64,000 nucleotides of DNA from CBDCVN01 sp965223045 (GTDB lineage Bacteria > Deinococcota > Deinococci > Deinococcales > Trueperaceae): the NCBI GenBank assembly GCA_965223045.1, contig CBDCVN010000013.1, positions 1,860,001 through 1,924,000 of the forward strand, written 5' to 3'. The notes beneath the pieces were generated by a model. That model was not told the DNA's origin. It did not search any database and saw nothing but the letters and a program-made list of their open reading frames with translations. Every line of letters starts with the position of its first letter. Within the stretch, counting starts at the first letter, position 1. Shown here one piece after another: positions 26,682 through 35,350 of this stretch. The position numbers were made by a program, and so were the translations under genes.

Positions 26682-27773
26682 ATGAACAATCAAATTGCTA
26701 TAGAAGACCTTCTTCTAGAGTATAAAGAATTAGAAAGAGACTTAGACAACTTAACTAAGAGGAAAACTGAACTAAGAGAACAGATAAGGTCTTTGCTGCT
26801 TAACCTTAAGAGACCTTCTTATGAAAATGAAGCTTTCAATGTCAAAGTGGTTAGTAAAGAAGTAATAAATTATGATGAAGATAAGCTAAGAACTAGGCTT
26901 GGAGATAAGTATAGACTTATTTTGCAGCCAGACATTAAAAGAATCAAAGAAAGTCTAGAGGAAATTAAGCCACAAATTATGCCTTATATAGATAAAATTG
27001 GTAAGCCCTCACCACAATTAGTTAAAGAGATGATTAAATCAGGTAAGTTAAATGTAGCAGAATTTAAAGATGCTTATGAAAAAGTAGCAACTCATACACT
27101 TTATGTAAAAAAAAAGATAAAAAAAGTAGCAACTACTAATATAAGGACTGCTCCCTTTGGAAGGGCAGACACAGTTGTAGTATTTGACTTTGAGACTACA
27201 GGACTAACAAATTATGATCGCCCAACTGAGATTGGTGCTGTGCTTATTGAGCAGGGACAAGTGGTAGATCAGTTTCAGCGATTAATGAACCCTAATAGGA
27301 GAATTCCTAGTATTGTTGAAAGGAAGACGGGAATTACTAATAGCATGATAAAGAGTGCTCCTCCTTGTGAAGAGGTAATGTGCGAGTTTGCTGATTTTAT
27401 AAAAGAGCGTAATCTTGTTGCACATAACGCATCTTTTGATCGCCGCTTTCTTGATACAGAGCTAAATAGGATTAAACGGGATTACTCAGGAGAAATTGCT
27501 TGCTCTAGGCTTGTGGCTAAAAGGGTCTATCAAAACGTTTCAACCTATAGTTTAGAGGGTCTTGTAAAACATAAGAATATACCTAATAATGGCACTTTTC
27601 ATAGAGCCTTGGCTGATTCGGAGATGACCGCGAAATTGTGGTTAAAAATGCTAGAAGAAATCAGCGAGCAATATAAACTTTCAGTTTTACCTTTTTCGCT
27701 AATGCAACAATTAGAACAAATTCAAATAAGCTCTGTGCATTATTTTCTTAGTAACTGGTCTCACGTTTGCTAA
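26682..27773 (+). CDS. DnaQ-like 3'-5' exonuclease with N-terminal coiled coil
   Basis: About 363 residues from ATG 26682. Residues 1-50 are a charged coiled coil (LEYKELERDLDNLTKRKTEL), then a linker rich in Lys, then the DEDDh nuclease (about 165-345): VVFDFETTG (Exo I), VAHNASFDRRF (Exo II), HRALADSEMTAKL (Exo III with the His). The first third resembles phage-type accessory domains, but I cannot name it. Overlaps ispE by 7 bases. Confidence 0.85.
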   Translation: MNNQIAIEDLLLEYKELERDLDNLTKRKTELREQIRSLLLNLKRPSYENEAFNVKVVSKEVINYDEDKLRTRLGDKYRLILQPDIKRIKESLEEIKPQIMPYIDKIGKPSPQLVKEMIKSGKLNVAEFKDAYEKVATHTLYVKKKIKKVATTNIRTAPFGRADTVVVFDFETTGLTNYDRPTEIGAVLIEQGQVVDQFQRLMNPNRRIPSIVERKTGITNSMIKSAPPCEEVMCEFADFIKERNLVAHNASFDRRFLDTELNRIKRDYSGEIACSRLVAKRVYQNVSTYSLEGLVKHKNIPNNGTFHRALADSEMTAKLWLKMLEEISEQYKLSVLPFSLMQQLEQIQISSVHYFLSNWSHVC

Positions 27774-28588
27774 TAAAGGCACATGCCAAAGTTAACTTGG
27801 CTCTTCATGTTATTGCCAAACGTGTGGATGGTTTTCATGAAGTAGATACCCTTATGGCTCGTATATCATTAGCTGATGAAATTTGGCTCGAGCCCAAAAA
27901 AAAACACATTACCTTAGAAATCATTAATGGCAATTTACCAAATGATAACAATAACCTTGCCTATAAAGCAGCAGAAATATATTTGCAAACAGCAGGCATA
28001 CAACAAGGCCTTCATATAACTTTAAAGAAAAATATTCCTATAGCTGCTGGTTTGGGTGGTGGTTCATCTAATGCTGCAGCAGTCTTGCAAGGCCTCAAAC
28101 AACTTTACCCTGCCCACATAAATCTCTTGTTGCTAGCACAAAAGCTTGGTGCAGATGTGTCTTTTTTTGTTAAGAACTTGCCAGCTGCAAGAGCTAGAGG
28201 TAAAGGCGAAGAGCTAAAAGCTATTAATATTCCAAAGCTTAACTTGGTACTTGTTAACCCCAATTTTGCCGTAAGTGCTAAAGAGGCTTACGAAAACTTA
28301 CAAAACTTCAGCCCTGAACTAGATTTAAACAATTTACAAAACCTCAAGCCTAGCACAAACTTTGAGTTATTCAATACTTTACAAAAAGGCGTTGTAAGAC
28401 TTTATCCAGAAATTGAAGATGTGTTAGAGACTTTTCAGCAAAATGGCTTCAATGAAGTGCTTATGTCAGGATCAGGTCCAACTTGCTTCGCATTAGCAAA
28501 GAACCCTCAAGATGCTGCAAAACTAGTTAGTAGCTTGAAGGTAAATAAGCCTCAATGGTGGGCATGTGTCAGTGAAACAGTTATTTAA
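27767..28588 (+). CDS. ispE: 4-diphosphocytidyl-2-C-methyl-D-erythritol kinase
   Basis: 273 residues, TTG start. GHMP kinase of the MEP isoprenoid pathway: N-terminal IKAHAKVNLALHVIAKR, ATP loop IPIAAGLGGGSSNAAAV, C-terminal MSGSGPTCFAL. Presence of the MEP pathway supports a bacterial host. Convergent with, and overlapping by 8 bases, the DUF4388 gene. Confidence 0.93.
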   Translation: MLIKAHAKVNLALHVIAKRVDGFHEVDTLMARISLADEIWLEPKKKHITLEIINGNLPNDNNNLAYKAAEIYLQTAGIQQGLHITLKKNIPIAAGLGGGSSNAAAVLQGLKQLYPAHINLLLLAQKLGADVSFFVKNLPAARARGKGEELKAINIPKLNLVLVNPNFAVSAKEAYENLQNFSPELDLNNLQNLKPSTNFELFNTLQKGVVRLYPEIEDVLETFQQNGFNEVLMSGSGPTCFALAKNPQDAAKLVSSLKVNKPQWWACVSETVI

Positions 28589-29483
28589 AAGGATTACGGA
28601 GCAGATTTTGGAATGCTGCCTTAAAATTTGTGTTGCTACTCTTTTTACGAGTTGTTAGGGCATTAGCAGCAGTATTTTCATCAAAAATAGTAGAAAATTC
28701 GTCCACTGGTGTTTTTCTAGTACTATTTCCTGGTGATGAAAGACTAGCTTCTTCATGAAAGGAGACATGTTGAATGACATCTTTATCTTGTAAAGTAGCA
28801 AGGGTAATTAGAAACTCATCCCATGATAGCCTTGATTTAACCACTGCCTTTAGCAGGGTTGATGGTTCAGAAAGGGCTGAAAGTACTCGTAGCTCATAAT
28901 TACCAAAGGTTTGTACATGTATAGGGAGGCCCACTTGATTTTCGCTTACTACAAAAATATCGTCGGGTCCTAAGCTTGTAATGCTTTTGTTATAATGATT
29001 TAACTCATCAAGCCTCCTAGTAACCTCTAAGCTCATCGAGTCAGGATCTACTCCTTTTTTAGTAGTTAGAGTAACACGCTTATCCAAGTCTAATTCAAAA
29101 TGACCATCAGTATAGTGCCATATTGGAACGAGCGACATTAACATTCGTCTTTTGAAAGCTTTGGCTATAAGATCGCTGGATAAAGCCTGACTACCATCAT
29201 TTAAAGTAATCATCAATTTACTATTGGTGTTGTTGCGTTTTTGTGCACGTAAGTGCTCAATTGCCCCTTCAGGTACACCATAATCTTGCATTACAGCACT
29301 GATTTTAGCTGCAAATAAAGTTTGTACTTGACCTGCCATGCCTTTAAAAAAGGTGTAGCTAGTATTATAGCGTGAGTCAGGATACTTTAATTTAAGCACA
29401 CCCGTTTTTGAACTCGAGCGAATCATTGCAAGAAGCATGCTTAAGTTGGTGTTAATAAGACTACCCTGTATTTTGCTTTCCAC
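28581..29483 (-). CDS. DUF4388 (PatA-like) domain protein
   Basis: 300 residues. N-terminal DUF4388 signature: IQGSLINTNLSMLLAMIRSS...GVLKLKYPDSRY...FFKGMAGQVQT, usually found beside response-regulator domains in gliding or regulatory systems. No receiver domain here. The middle part includes a DGHFELDLDKRVTL segment typical of the same family; the C-terminus is low complexity. A signalling adaptor role is likely; partner unknown. Confidence 0.7.
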   Translation of the reverse strand: MESKIQGSLINTNLSMLLAMIRSSSKTGVLKLKYPDSRYNTSYTFFKGMAGQVQTLFAAKISAVMQDYGVPEGAIEHLRAQKRNNTNSKLMITLNDGSQALSSDLIAKAFKRRMLMSLVPIWHYTDGHFELDLDKRVTLTTKKGVDPDSMSLEVTRRLDELNHYNKSITSLGPDDIFVVSENQVGLPIHVQTFGNYELRVLSALSEPSTLLKAVVKSRLSWDEFLITLATLQDKDVIQHVSFHEEASLSSPGNSTRKTPVDEFSTIFDENTAANALTTRKKSSNTNFKAAFQNLLRNPFK

Positions 29484-29667
29484 AATTATAATCCTAAATA
29501 CTTATAACTTGATTACTTAATAAAAAAACTTACTCAACATAATTACAAAACGTCTTTGATCTTACTAATGATAGATCTATACTCTATAATATAGCTATCA
29601 CAATTAGCATGCTACTAAACCATCATAAGCAAGAAGTTAAGGTTCTTTTAAGTTATAATCATAAGAG

Positions 29668-30648
29668 TTGTTCTGAAATAAATAAATCGGTCAAAATAAA
29701 GGAATGTTACTACCAAGAGATGACCGACAAGTAAGAAGTATAACAGGATTGAGCGAAAAGAAAGTAGAGGAACTAGAACCTGCATTTGCTAAAGCTTTAG
29801 AAGACCATGAAAAGCAACGTTATGAAAAGGCTCTAGAAGCAGGGAAAGTACATCGTAAGCCAGGAGGAGGAAGAAACAGTAAACTAAGTACAGTCAATAT
29901 AAAACTGTGCTTTATTCTTTACTACCTTAGACTTTACCCAACGTTTGATGTTCTAGCGGAGAAATTTGATTTATCACGATCTAATGCCCATGCTTGGGTA
30001 CAACGTCTTACACCAATAATGGCGAAAACTCTAAGTGGTTTGGGATATATGCCAGCTAGAGAGTTTGAAAACATAGAGGATTTCAAAGCAGCTTTTGAGG
30101 GACTTGACGAAATACTGATTGATGTTACAGAGCGAGAACATCAACGCCCAAAGGATGATGAAATGCAACAGGAGTTATACAGTGGCAAACAGGGTAACCA
30201 CACGCAGAAAAACACAGTGATAAGCAGCAAGGAGAAGGTAATTTTGTTTGTGGGACAAACCTTTGGAGGACGGAACCATGACTATGCAATGCTAAAGGAA
30301 GAATTTCCACCTGAGGAGGAGTGGTTTGAGGATATTAAAGTGGCAGTAGATTTAGGATATCAAGGAATCGAGAAAGATTATGAAGGAGCAGATGTTGCAA
30401 TACCTCATAAGAGACCTAGGAAGAGCAAAGCCAACCCTAATCCCAAGCTTAGTAAAGAGCAGAAGGCTCACAACCAAGCAGTGAGCAAGATACGTGTATA
30501 TGTTGAGAATGCCATTGGAGGAATGAAGCGTTTCAAGATTCTTGTGTATGCTTTTAGGAATCGTATTAAGGGATTTGTTGACGATGTAGTAGGAGTTTGT
30601 GCTGGTTTATGGAACTGCCTTATTGCCTAATTCCTTATTTCAGAACAA
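29668..30648 (+). mobile_element. IS5-family insertion sequence
   Basis: 981 bp between exact inverted repeats TTGTTCTGAAATAA (29668-29681) and TTATTTCAGAACAA (30635-30648), enclosing one transposase. I could not see a clear target duplication. Inserted between DUF4388 and a terminator region without breaking a gene. Confidence 0.88.
29704..30630 (+). CDS. IS5-family DDE transposase
   Basis: 308 residues. N-terminal HTH (FDVLAEKFDLSRSNAHAWVQR), catalytic first Asp in EILIDVTEREHQRP, second in VAVDLGYQGIEKDY, Glu in RVYVENAIGGMKRFKI. Intact. Confidence 0.9.
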   Translation: MLLPRDDRQVRSITGLSEKKVEELEPAFAKALEDHEKQRYEKALEAGKVHRKPGGGRNSKLSTVNIKLCFILYYLRLYPTFDVLAEKFDLSRSNAHAWVQRLTPIMAKTLSGLGYMPAREFENIEDFKAAFEGLDEILIDVTEREHQRPKDDEMQQELYSGKQGNHTQKNTVISSKEKVILFVGQTFGGRNHDYAMLKEEFPPEEEWFEDIKVAVDLGYQGIEKDYEGADVAIPHKRPRKSKANPNPKLSKEQKAHNQAVSKIRVYVENAIGGMKRFKILVYAFRNRIKGFVDDVVGVCAGLWNCLIA

Positions 30649-30715
30649 GTCTATAATTAAGGCTTAAAAATCAGGCAATCAGTAATTGTTAGGTAAGATT
30701 ACAGTCATAAAGTCT

Positions 30716-30797
30716 TGACAAATTTGTCACAAGGATTTGCATAAAATCAATCTATCCTCATGCGTTATAAAACCCCCTTAAACTGGGGTTTCTTTTT
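30716..30797 (+). terminator. Palindrome plus Rho-independent terminator
   Basis: TGACAAATTTGTCA (perfect, 30716-30729) overlaps a TTGACA box; about 40 bases later AACCCC/GGGGTT with TCTTTTT (30770-30797) forms a good terminator. No gene lies between, so either a short RNA is made here or this is the leftover terminator of a lost gene. Confidence 0.5.
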
Positions 30798-30843
30798 ATT
30801 ATTCGTTTAACCGTATAATCCTTTTTGATTTTATTTTTAAATA

Positions 30844-30990
30844 ATGAAACTCTTTACCTGGAACCAGGCAAGCAAGGCTATAGCAGGAGAGCTTACTGGC
30901 ATACAGCTTCAGGCTTTGCCAAGCAAAACTAGTTTTTGGTTTGCTATTGTTGCTGCTGAACCAAACATTGAACTTTATCCTTCACAATAG
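30844..30990 (+). CDS. Possible 48-residue peptide
   Basis: MKLFTWNQASKAIAGELTGI... to ...ELYPSQ, stop TAG. Composition is protein-like, but there is no good ribosome-binding site and no recognised family. TATAAT occurs about 30 bases before the start. Could be a gene fragment. Confidence 0.3.
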   Translation: MKLFTWNQASKAIAGELTGIQLQALPSKTSFWFAIVAAEPNIELYPSQ

Positions 30991-31124
30991 TTATAAGTAT
31001 CCATATAAGTTATTACCTTACAAACAAAAAATGTTAGAGTCCTTCTGAGGGTAAAATATGCGAAGGATCTCAGGTATGTTATACCGTTGCAAGTATATAA
31101 AAAGTTCATGATAGAATTTTTCAT

Positions 31125-32351
31125 ATGGGTGAAGTAAAAACAGTTTTTAAGCTTTTCAGGATACAAACTCTAAATAACTTAACTTTCTCTACTCTTTTGT
31201 TGCTGGTTTCACTATTTGTATTTGCCCAAGAAACACCAGATTATAATAAGCCTTATGCTCCTATTTTCTTTGACAAACCCATATATTCTTGGACAGATAA
31301 AGTTAAGATCCAAATAATAGCTCCTAGTTGGAATACTGATAAGTACCTTATTGATAGTATTGGAGATGATGAACACAACCCAATAAAAATTTCTACGCGA
31401 GGATATTCGCTCGAGCCCTATCGCTTAACAGAAACTGATGTAAATAGTGGCATTTTCACAGGAGAAGTTATTCTAACAGGGTTTGCTCATGATGCAGATG
31501 GTGATGGTGTTAGTGACACCACTCCTAGAACCCTTGGAAATGGTCCCACTAGTGGTTTTATAGAAACACAAAGAGATTCGGCAATTACTGTCTCATTTGA
31601 ATTTGCAGATGGCGTAGTGCTTAGTGAATCTGTACCAATAAGGTGGAACCAAGGAATTATTAGTTTCTCTAAAGAAAATTATCTTTTTGATGAGGGTGTA
31701 ATAGTTAGAGTAGTTGATTTGGATATGAATCTAAATCCAGAATCTTTAGATCATATTCCTGTAGAAATTTCATCTGATTCTGATACTGCAGGCGTAAAGG
31801 TAGAGCTTATAGAAACAGCAGAGGATTCCGGAGCATTTGAAGCAGTTGTTTCTTTGTCACAAAATCCCTCGAGTGGAAACCGCCTATTTGCACTTCTCGG
31901 TGATAATATTTATGCCAAATATCAAGACTATACTCTTCCTGAACCACACAGCACTTCTGACAATCTAGCAGTAGAGGTGATAGCTAAAATTATATCTTCT
32001 GTACCTATGCTAGGATTAACGAACTCTCAAATTACTTTGACTGATCGACTTGCTAATCCTTTAGAAACATACTCTCTAAATAATCAAATTCAAATTGTTG
32101 GTACTTTAATTAATGAACAAGCTTTCAAACAAAAATTCACCTATCTGTTCCAAATAGAAGATGACGAGAATGAGGTTGTTTCAATTTCTTGGGTGCAAGG
32201 AGAAATTGGCCCAAAGCAGACTTTAGAAGTTGCTCAATCTTGGCAACCAAAAGAATTGGGTGAATACGAAATCAGTACATTCATTTGGGAGTCTTTAGTT
32301 AACCCTGTGCCTATTTCTAAAACACTTTCAAGGTCATTTTCTGTTAGATAG
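31125..32351 (+). CDS. Secreted Ig-like-fold protein resembling thaumarchaeal surface proteins
   Basis: 408 residues. Signal peptide at about 17-35 (LTFSTLLLLVSLFVFAQ), then FFDKPIYSWTDKVKIQIIAP, IGDDEHNPIKISTRGYSLEP, NSGIFTGEVILTGFAHDADG and VRVVDLDMNLNPESLDHIPV. This chain of motifs is one I know from Nitrosopumilus/Nitrososphaera-type surface-layer or extracellular proteins. Three or so beta-sandwich units with Asp-rich loops suggest calcium binding; the last 110 residues (QIQIVGTLINEQAFKQKFTY) form a separate domain. No anchor seen. Probably acquired from an archaeon. Confidence 0.75.
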   Translation: MGEVKTVFKLFRIQTLNNLTFSTLLLLVSLFVFAQETPDYNKPYAPIFFDKPIYSWTDKVKIQIIAPSWNTDKYLIDSIGDDEHNPIKISTRGYSLEPYRLTETDVNSGIFTGEVILTGFAHDADGDGVSDTTPRTLGNGPTSGFIETQRDSAITVSFEFADGVVLSESVPIRWNQGIISFSKENYLFDEGVIVRVVDLDMNLNPESLDHIPVEISSDSDTAGVKVELIETAEDSGAFEAVVSLSQNPSSGNRLFALLGDNIYAKYQDYTLPEPHSTSDNLAVEVIAKIISSVPMLGLTNSQITLTDRLANPLETYSLNNQIQIVGTLINEQAFKQKFTYLFQIEDDENEVVSISWVQGEIGPKQTLEVAQSWQPKELGEYEISTFIWESLVNPVPISKTLSRSFSVR

Positions 32352-32596
32352 GATAAGGATTTGTAATAAAGATAAGCTACCTCACTTTGTTCAAAATTAC
32401 CATAGCTAAATACTCTCCTGAAAGGGATGAATATACTGGCTGTGGCAAATTATTACCTAACGAATCCTAAGAAGTAAAATCCTCAAGGTCAAACTGTAAG
32501 CAGTGTATAACTATTCAAGACATAAAGATTAAGAATGGCAGAAACCTATCCTAATAACACTTTGGTTGTCTCCATGATTTCAAAGAAGGTGTACAA

Positions 32597-34264
32597 GTGC
32601 AAACTAAATATATTTTTATAACTGGAGGGGTGGTGTCTAGCCTTGGCAAAGGTGTTTCAACTGCTAGCATTGGTGCCCTTTTACATGCCAGAGGTTATAA
32701 AGTAACTGCTGTTAAAATTGATCCCTATATAAATTTAGACGCTGGTACCATGCGCCCTTACGAACATGGAGAAGTTTTTGTTACCAAAGATGGTGCCGAG
32801 ACAGACTTAGATATTGGTACATATGAACGTTTTTTGGATATAGACCTTGCTCGAGCAAACAATATAACTACCGGTCAAGTTTATAAGAGTGTTATTGAAA
32901 AAGAAAGACGTGGTGAGTATCTTTCACAAACAATACAAGTAATTCCCCATATTACTGATGAAATTAGAGAACGTATACGTGAAGCAGGCAAGTTAGTTAA
33001 TGCCGAAATTGTACTAACTGAAGTAGGTGGAACTGTTGGGGATATAGAGTCTTTACCTTTCTTAGAAGCTATTCGTCAAATGCGTTTTAGTGAGGGACCT
33101 GAAAATACTCTTTATTTTCATGTTACTCTAGTTCCTTATCTGCACACCAGTGAGGAGTTTAAGACTAAGCCTACTCAGCATTCAGTAGCAACACTCCGTA
33201 GTTTAGGAGTTCAGCCAGATGCTATTATAATCCGCTCAACAAACCCGTGCCCTAAAGACATTAAAGGGAAAATAGCTTTATTTTGCAATGTAGCTACTAA
33301 TGAAGTTTTTAATAGTTTTGACGCCAAGCACATATATGAAGTGCCAGAAATACTAGAGCAACAGGGAATAGGCCATTTTACTGAGAGGAGTTTGAAGCTC
33401 GAGAAGGTAACACCTCACCTAAAAAGTTGGCAAGAAGCTGTCAAGATTTTGCACCAGCCTAAAAAAGAAGTAAATATAGGTATTATTGGTAAGTATGTTG
33501 CTATGCCCGATGCTTACTTGAGTTTGATGGAAGCTCTTACTCATGCAGGATTAGCCCATAAGACTAGAATAAATACTACATGGGTTAATTCAGAGGATGT
33601 GGCTGAGGGTAATTTACAAGAATTAGACAACTTTGATGGCATTTTAGTACCCGGTGGTTTTGGTATGCGTGGTATTGAAGGTAAAGTGCGTGCAGCAGGC
33701 TATGCCCGTGAGCAGGACATTCCTTTTCTTGGCATTTGCTTAGGAATGCAAGTAGCAGTTATTGAATATGCTCGCAATGTTGTAGGGTTAGCTGGTGCTA
33801 ACTCGAGCGAGTTTGATAGCCACACTACTCATCCAGTAATTGACCTTATGCAAGAACAATTAGATATTGAGGGCTTAGGTGGCAGTATGCGCCTAGGTGA
33901 TTGGCCTATGCTAATTACCAACAACACTACTCTTGCCCAACTTTATAAGCCAAGTACTAGTGGTATAGTGTACGAGCGTCATAGACACCGTTATGAAGTA
34001 GCACCAAAGTATGTAGATAGATTTAAAAAAGCAGGCTTAACTATAGCTGGCATAACCCCGGGAATACAAGGTCGTGGTGAAGGTTTAGTAGAAGCTATAG
34101 AGCTAAAAGGGCATTCCTTCTTTATGGGATTACAGTCTCATCCTGAACTTTCTTCTCGTTTATCGCGCCCTAGTCCTCCTTTTAAAGGATTCATAGGAGC
34201 AGCTCTAAAGTTTCAGGAAAAGCGTAGACAGCTAGTATCGCTTTTTAAAGAAGAAGTCTCATAA
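32597..34264 (+). CDS. pyrG: CTP synthase
   Basis: 555 residues, GTG start with GAAGG upstream. N-terminal amidoligase domain (ITGGVVSSLGKGVSTASIGA; DPYINLDAGTM), C-terminal glutamine amidotransferase (VPGGFGMRG; FLGICLGMQVAVIEYA with catalytic Cys; SHPE His-x-x-Glu). Makes CTP from UTP. Usual length for the family. Confidence 0.97.
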   Translation: MQTKYIFITGGVVSSLGKGVSTASIGALLHARGYKVTAVKIDPYINLDAGTMRPYEHGEVFVTKDGAETDLDIGTYERFLDIDLARANNITTGQVYKSVIEKERRGEYLSQTIQVIPHITDEIRERIREAGKLVNAEIVLTEVGGTVGDIESLPFLEAIRQMRFSEGPENTLYFHVTLVPYLHTSEEFKTKPTQHSVATLRSLGVQPDAIIIRSTNPCPKDIKGKIALFCNVATNEVFNSFDAKHIYEVPEILEQQGIGHFTERSLKLEKVTPHLKSWQEAVKILHQPKKEVNIGIIGKYVAMPDAYLSLMEALTHAGLAHKTRINTTWVNSEDVAEGNLQELDNFDGILVPGGFGMRGIEGKVRAAGYAREQDIPFLGICLGMQVAVIEYARNVVGLAGANSSEFDSHTTHPVIDLMQEQLDIEGLGGSMRLGDWPMLITNNTTLAQLYKPSTSGIVYERHRHRYEVAPKYVDRFKKAGLTIAGITPGIQGRGEGLVEAIELKGHSFFMGLQSHPELSSRLSRPSPPFKGFIGAALKFQEKRRQLVSLFKEEVS

Positions 34265-34432
34265 TCTGATTTCTTACAAATATCTAAATCAGAAGATTTT
34301 AGTGAATATTACTAATACTGAGAACTATTAAAAAAGGTACGAATATTATTGATATGAAACTATTTATAAACTATCTAAAACTATGTACAGCAAAGCATCA
34401 ATGTACCAATATTTAAAAGTTAGGAGGTTAGT

Positions 34433-34780
34433 ATGGCAAATATATTTGTAGTGAATGATGCTTTTTTACTTGACGCAATTACTGACCTTTTAGAAGATCA
34501 AGGTCACTTTGTATTTCTTTGTGATAGATGTGATAATATTGAAAATGAGATTTTTAATTTTTCACCTCATTTAATTCTTCTTGATGTAATGTCTGCTGGT
34601 TATAAGGTTTTACGTTCAATTAAACATAATGAAGCTATAAAAGACATACCTGTTATTTTAATCAGTTCAAAAGATGGTTACGATAATTTCGAGTGGGGTT
34701 TGCGACAGGGTGCGGTTAGTTATGTTTCTCAATTGACTCCTAAGAGTGTTACTTTGGCAATAAAACCTTATCTACCATGA
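34433..34780 (+). CDS. Stand-alone response-regulator receiver domain
   Basis: 115 residues, strong AGGAGG 6 bases before the ATG. Receiver fold with phospho-acceptor in HLILLDVMSAG (Asp about 51). The N-terminal acidic pair is VVND instead of VVDD. The switch Ser is in ILISSKDG. The usual conserved Lys region reads SQLTPKSV, out of consensus. No output domain; a frame without start follows (34797-35159), perhaps its lost C-terminus. Confidence 0.75.
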   Translation: MANIFVVNDAFLLDAITDLLEDQGHFVFLCDRCDNIENEIFNFSPHLILLDVMSAGYKVLRSIKHNEAIKDIPVILISSKDGYDNFEWGLRQGAVSYVSQLTPKSVTLAIKPYLP

Positions 34781-34796
34781 TCTCTTAGTACTCTAG

Positions 34797-35159
34797 GAAA
34801 GTGGAAATACTCATTCTGATGAAGTATGGTCAAATCTACTTATTGATGATGTATTTTCTGCTTTAACTCCTTATAATAGAGGTAAGAAGGCACTACCTTC
34901 AGATGAAGATATTGATAGAATCAAAGGATGTACCCCTAACGTATTTGCTACAGCTCCAACTAGAATTAAAAAACACAAGTTTAAAGAGCCTATAGTGAAT
35001 AAATCTGCTAAACGATCCACACGAAGAATATCAAGCATATTAAGTGGTCGGGGGCATATTCAAATGCGTAAAAAGATCAATGATAAAAGTAACACGTGGC
35101 AAGTTGAAATATTTGGGGATGCCCATAAACTATGGCATACCAATGTTCAGTATTCGTAA
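34797..35159 (+). pseudogene. Start-less 120-codon frame after the receiver gene
   Basis: Open from just after a TAG at 34794 to TAA 35157, with protein-like composition (VWSNLLIDDVFSALTPYNRG; RSTRRISSILSGRGHIQMRK) and no early start codon. Likely the tail of a former longer protein, possibly the output part of the receiver gene upstream. The next 190 bases to 35350 hold nothing convincing. Confidence 0.4.
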
Positions 35160-35350
35160 AGTTGCATTGCAAAGCGCTGTGAAATAGAGCCTCTGTTCTT
35201 TGTTGATTTAACCTGAGCTTGGGAATACATACCATACCTAGACGCTCTGCGTTCTTATCCATCGTAATTGCCTGAACTGTGATTAACCTGTTTCTCTATA
35301 ACTGCAACCAACCCAGACCAAGCACGCAGCAGTTTTATGCAGCTTTTACT

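Noticed and set aside
35077..35262. 61-residue minus-strand frame beginning MDKNAERLGMV
   Set aside because: Overlaps the tail of the start-less plus-strand frame; no ribosome-binding site and no recognised motif.
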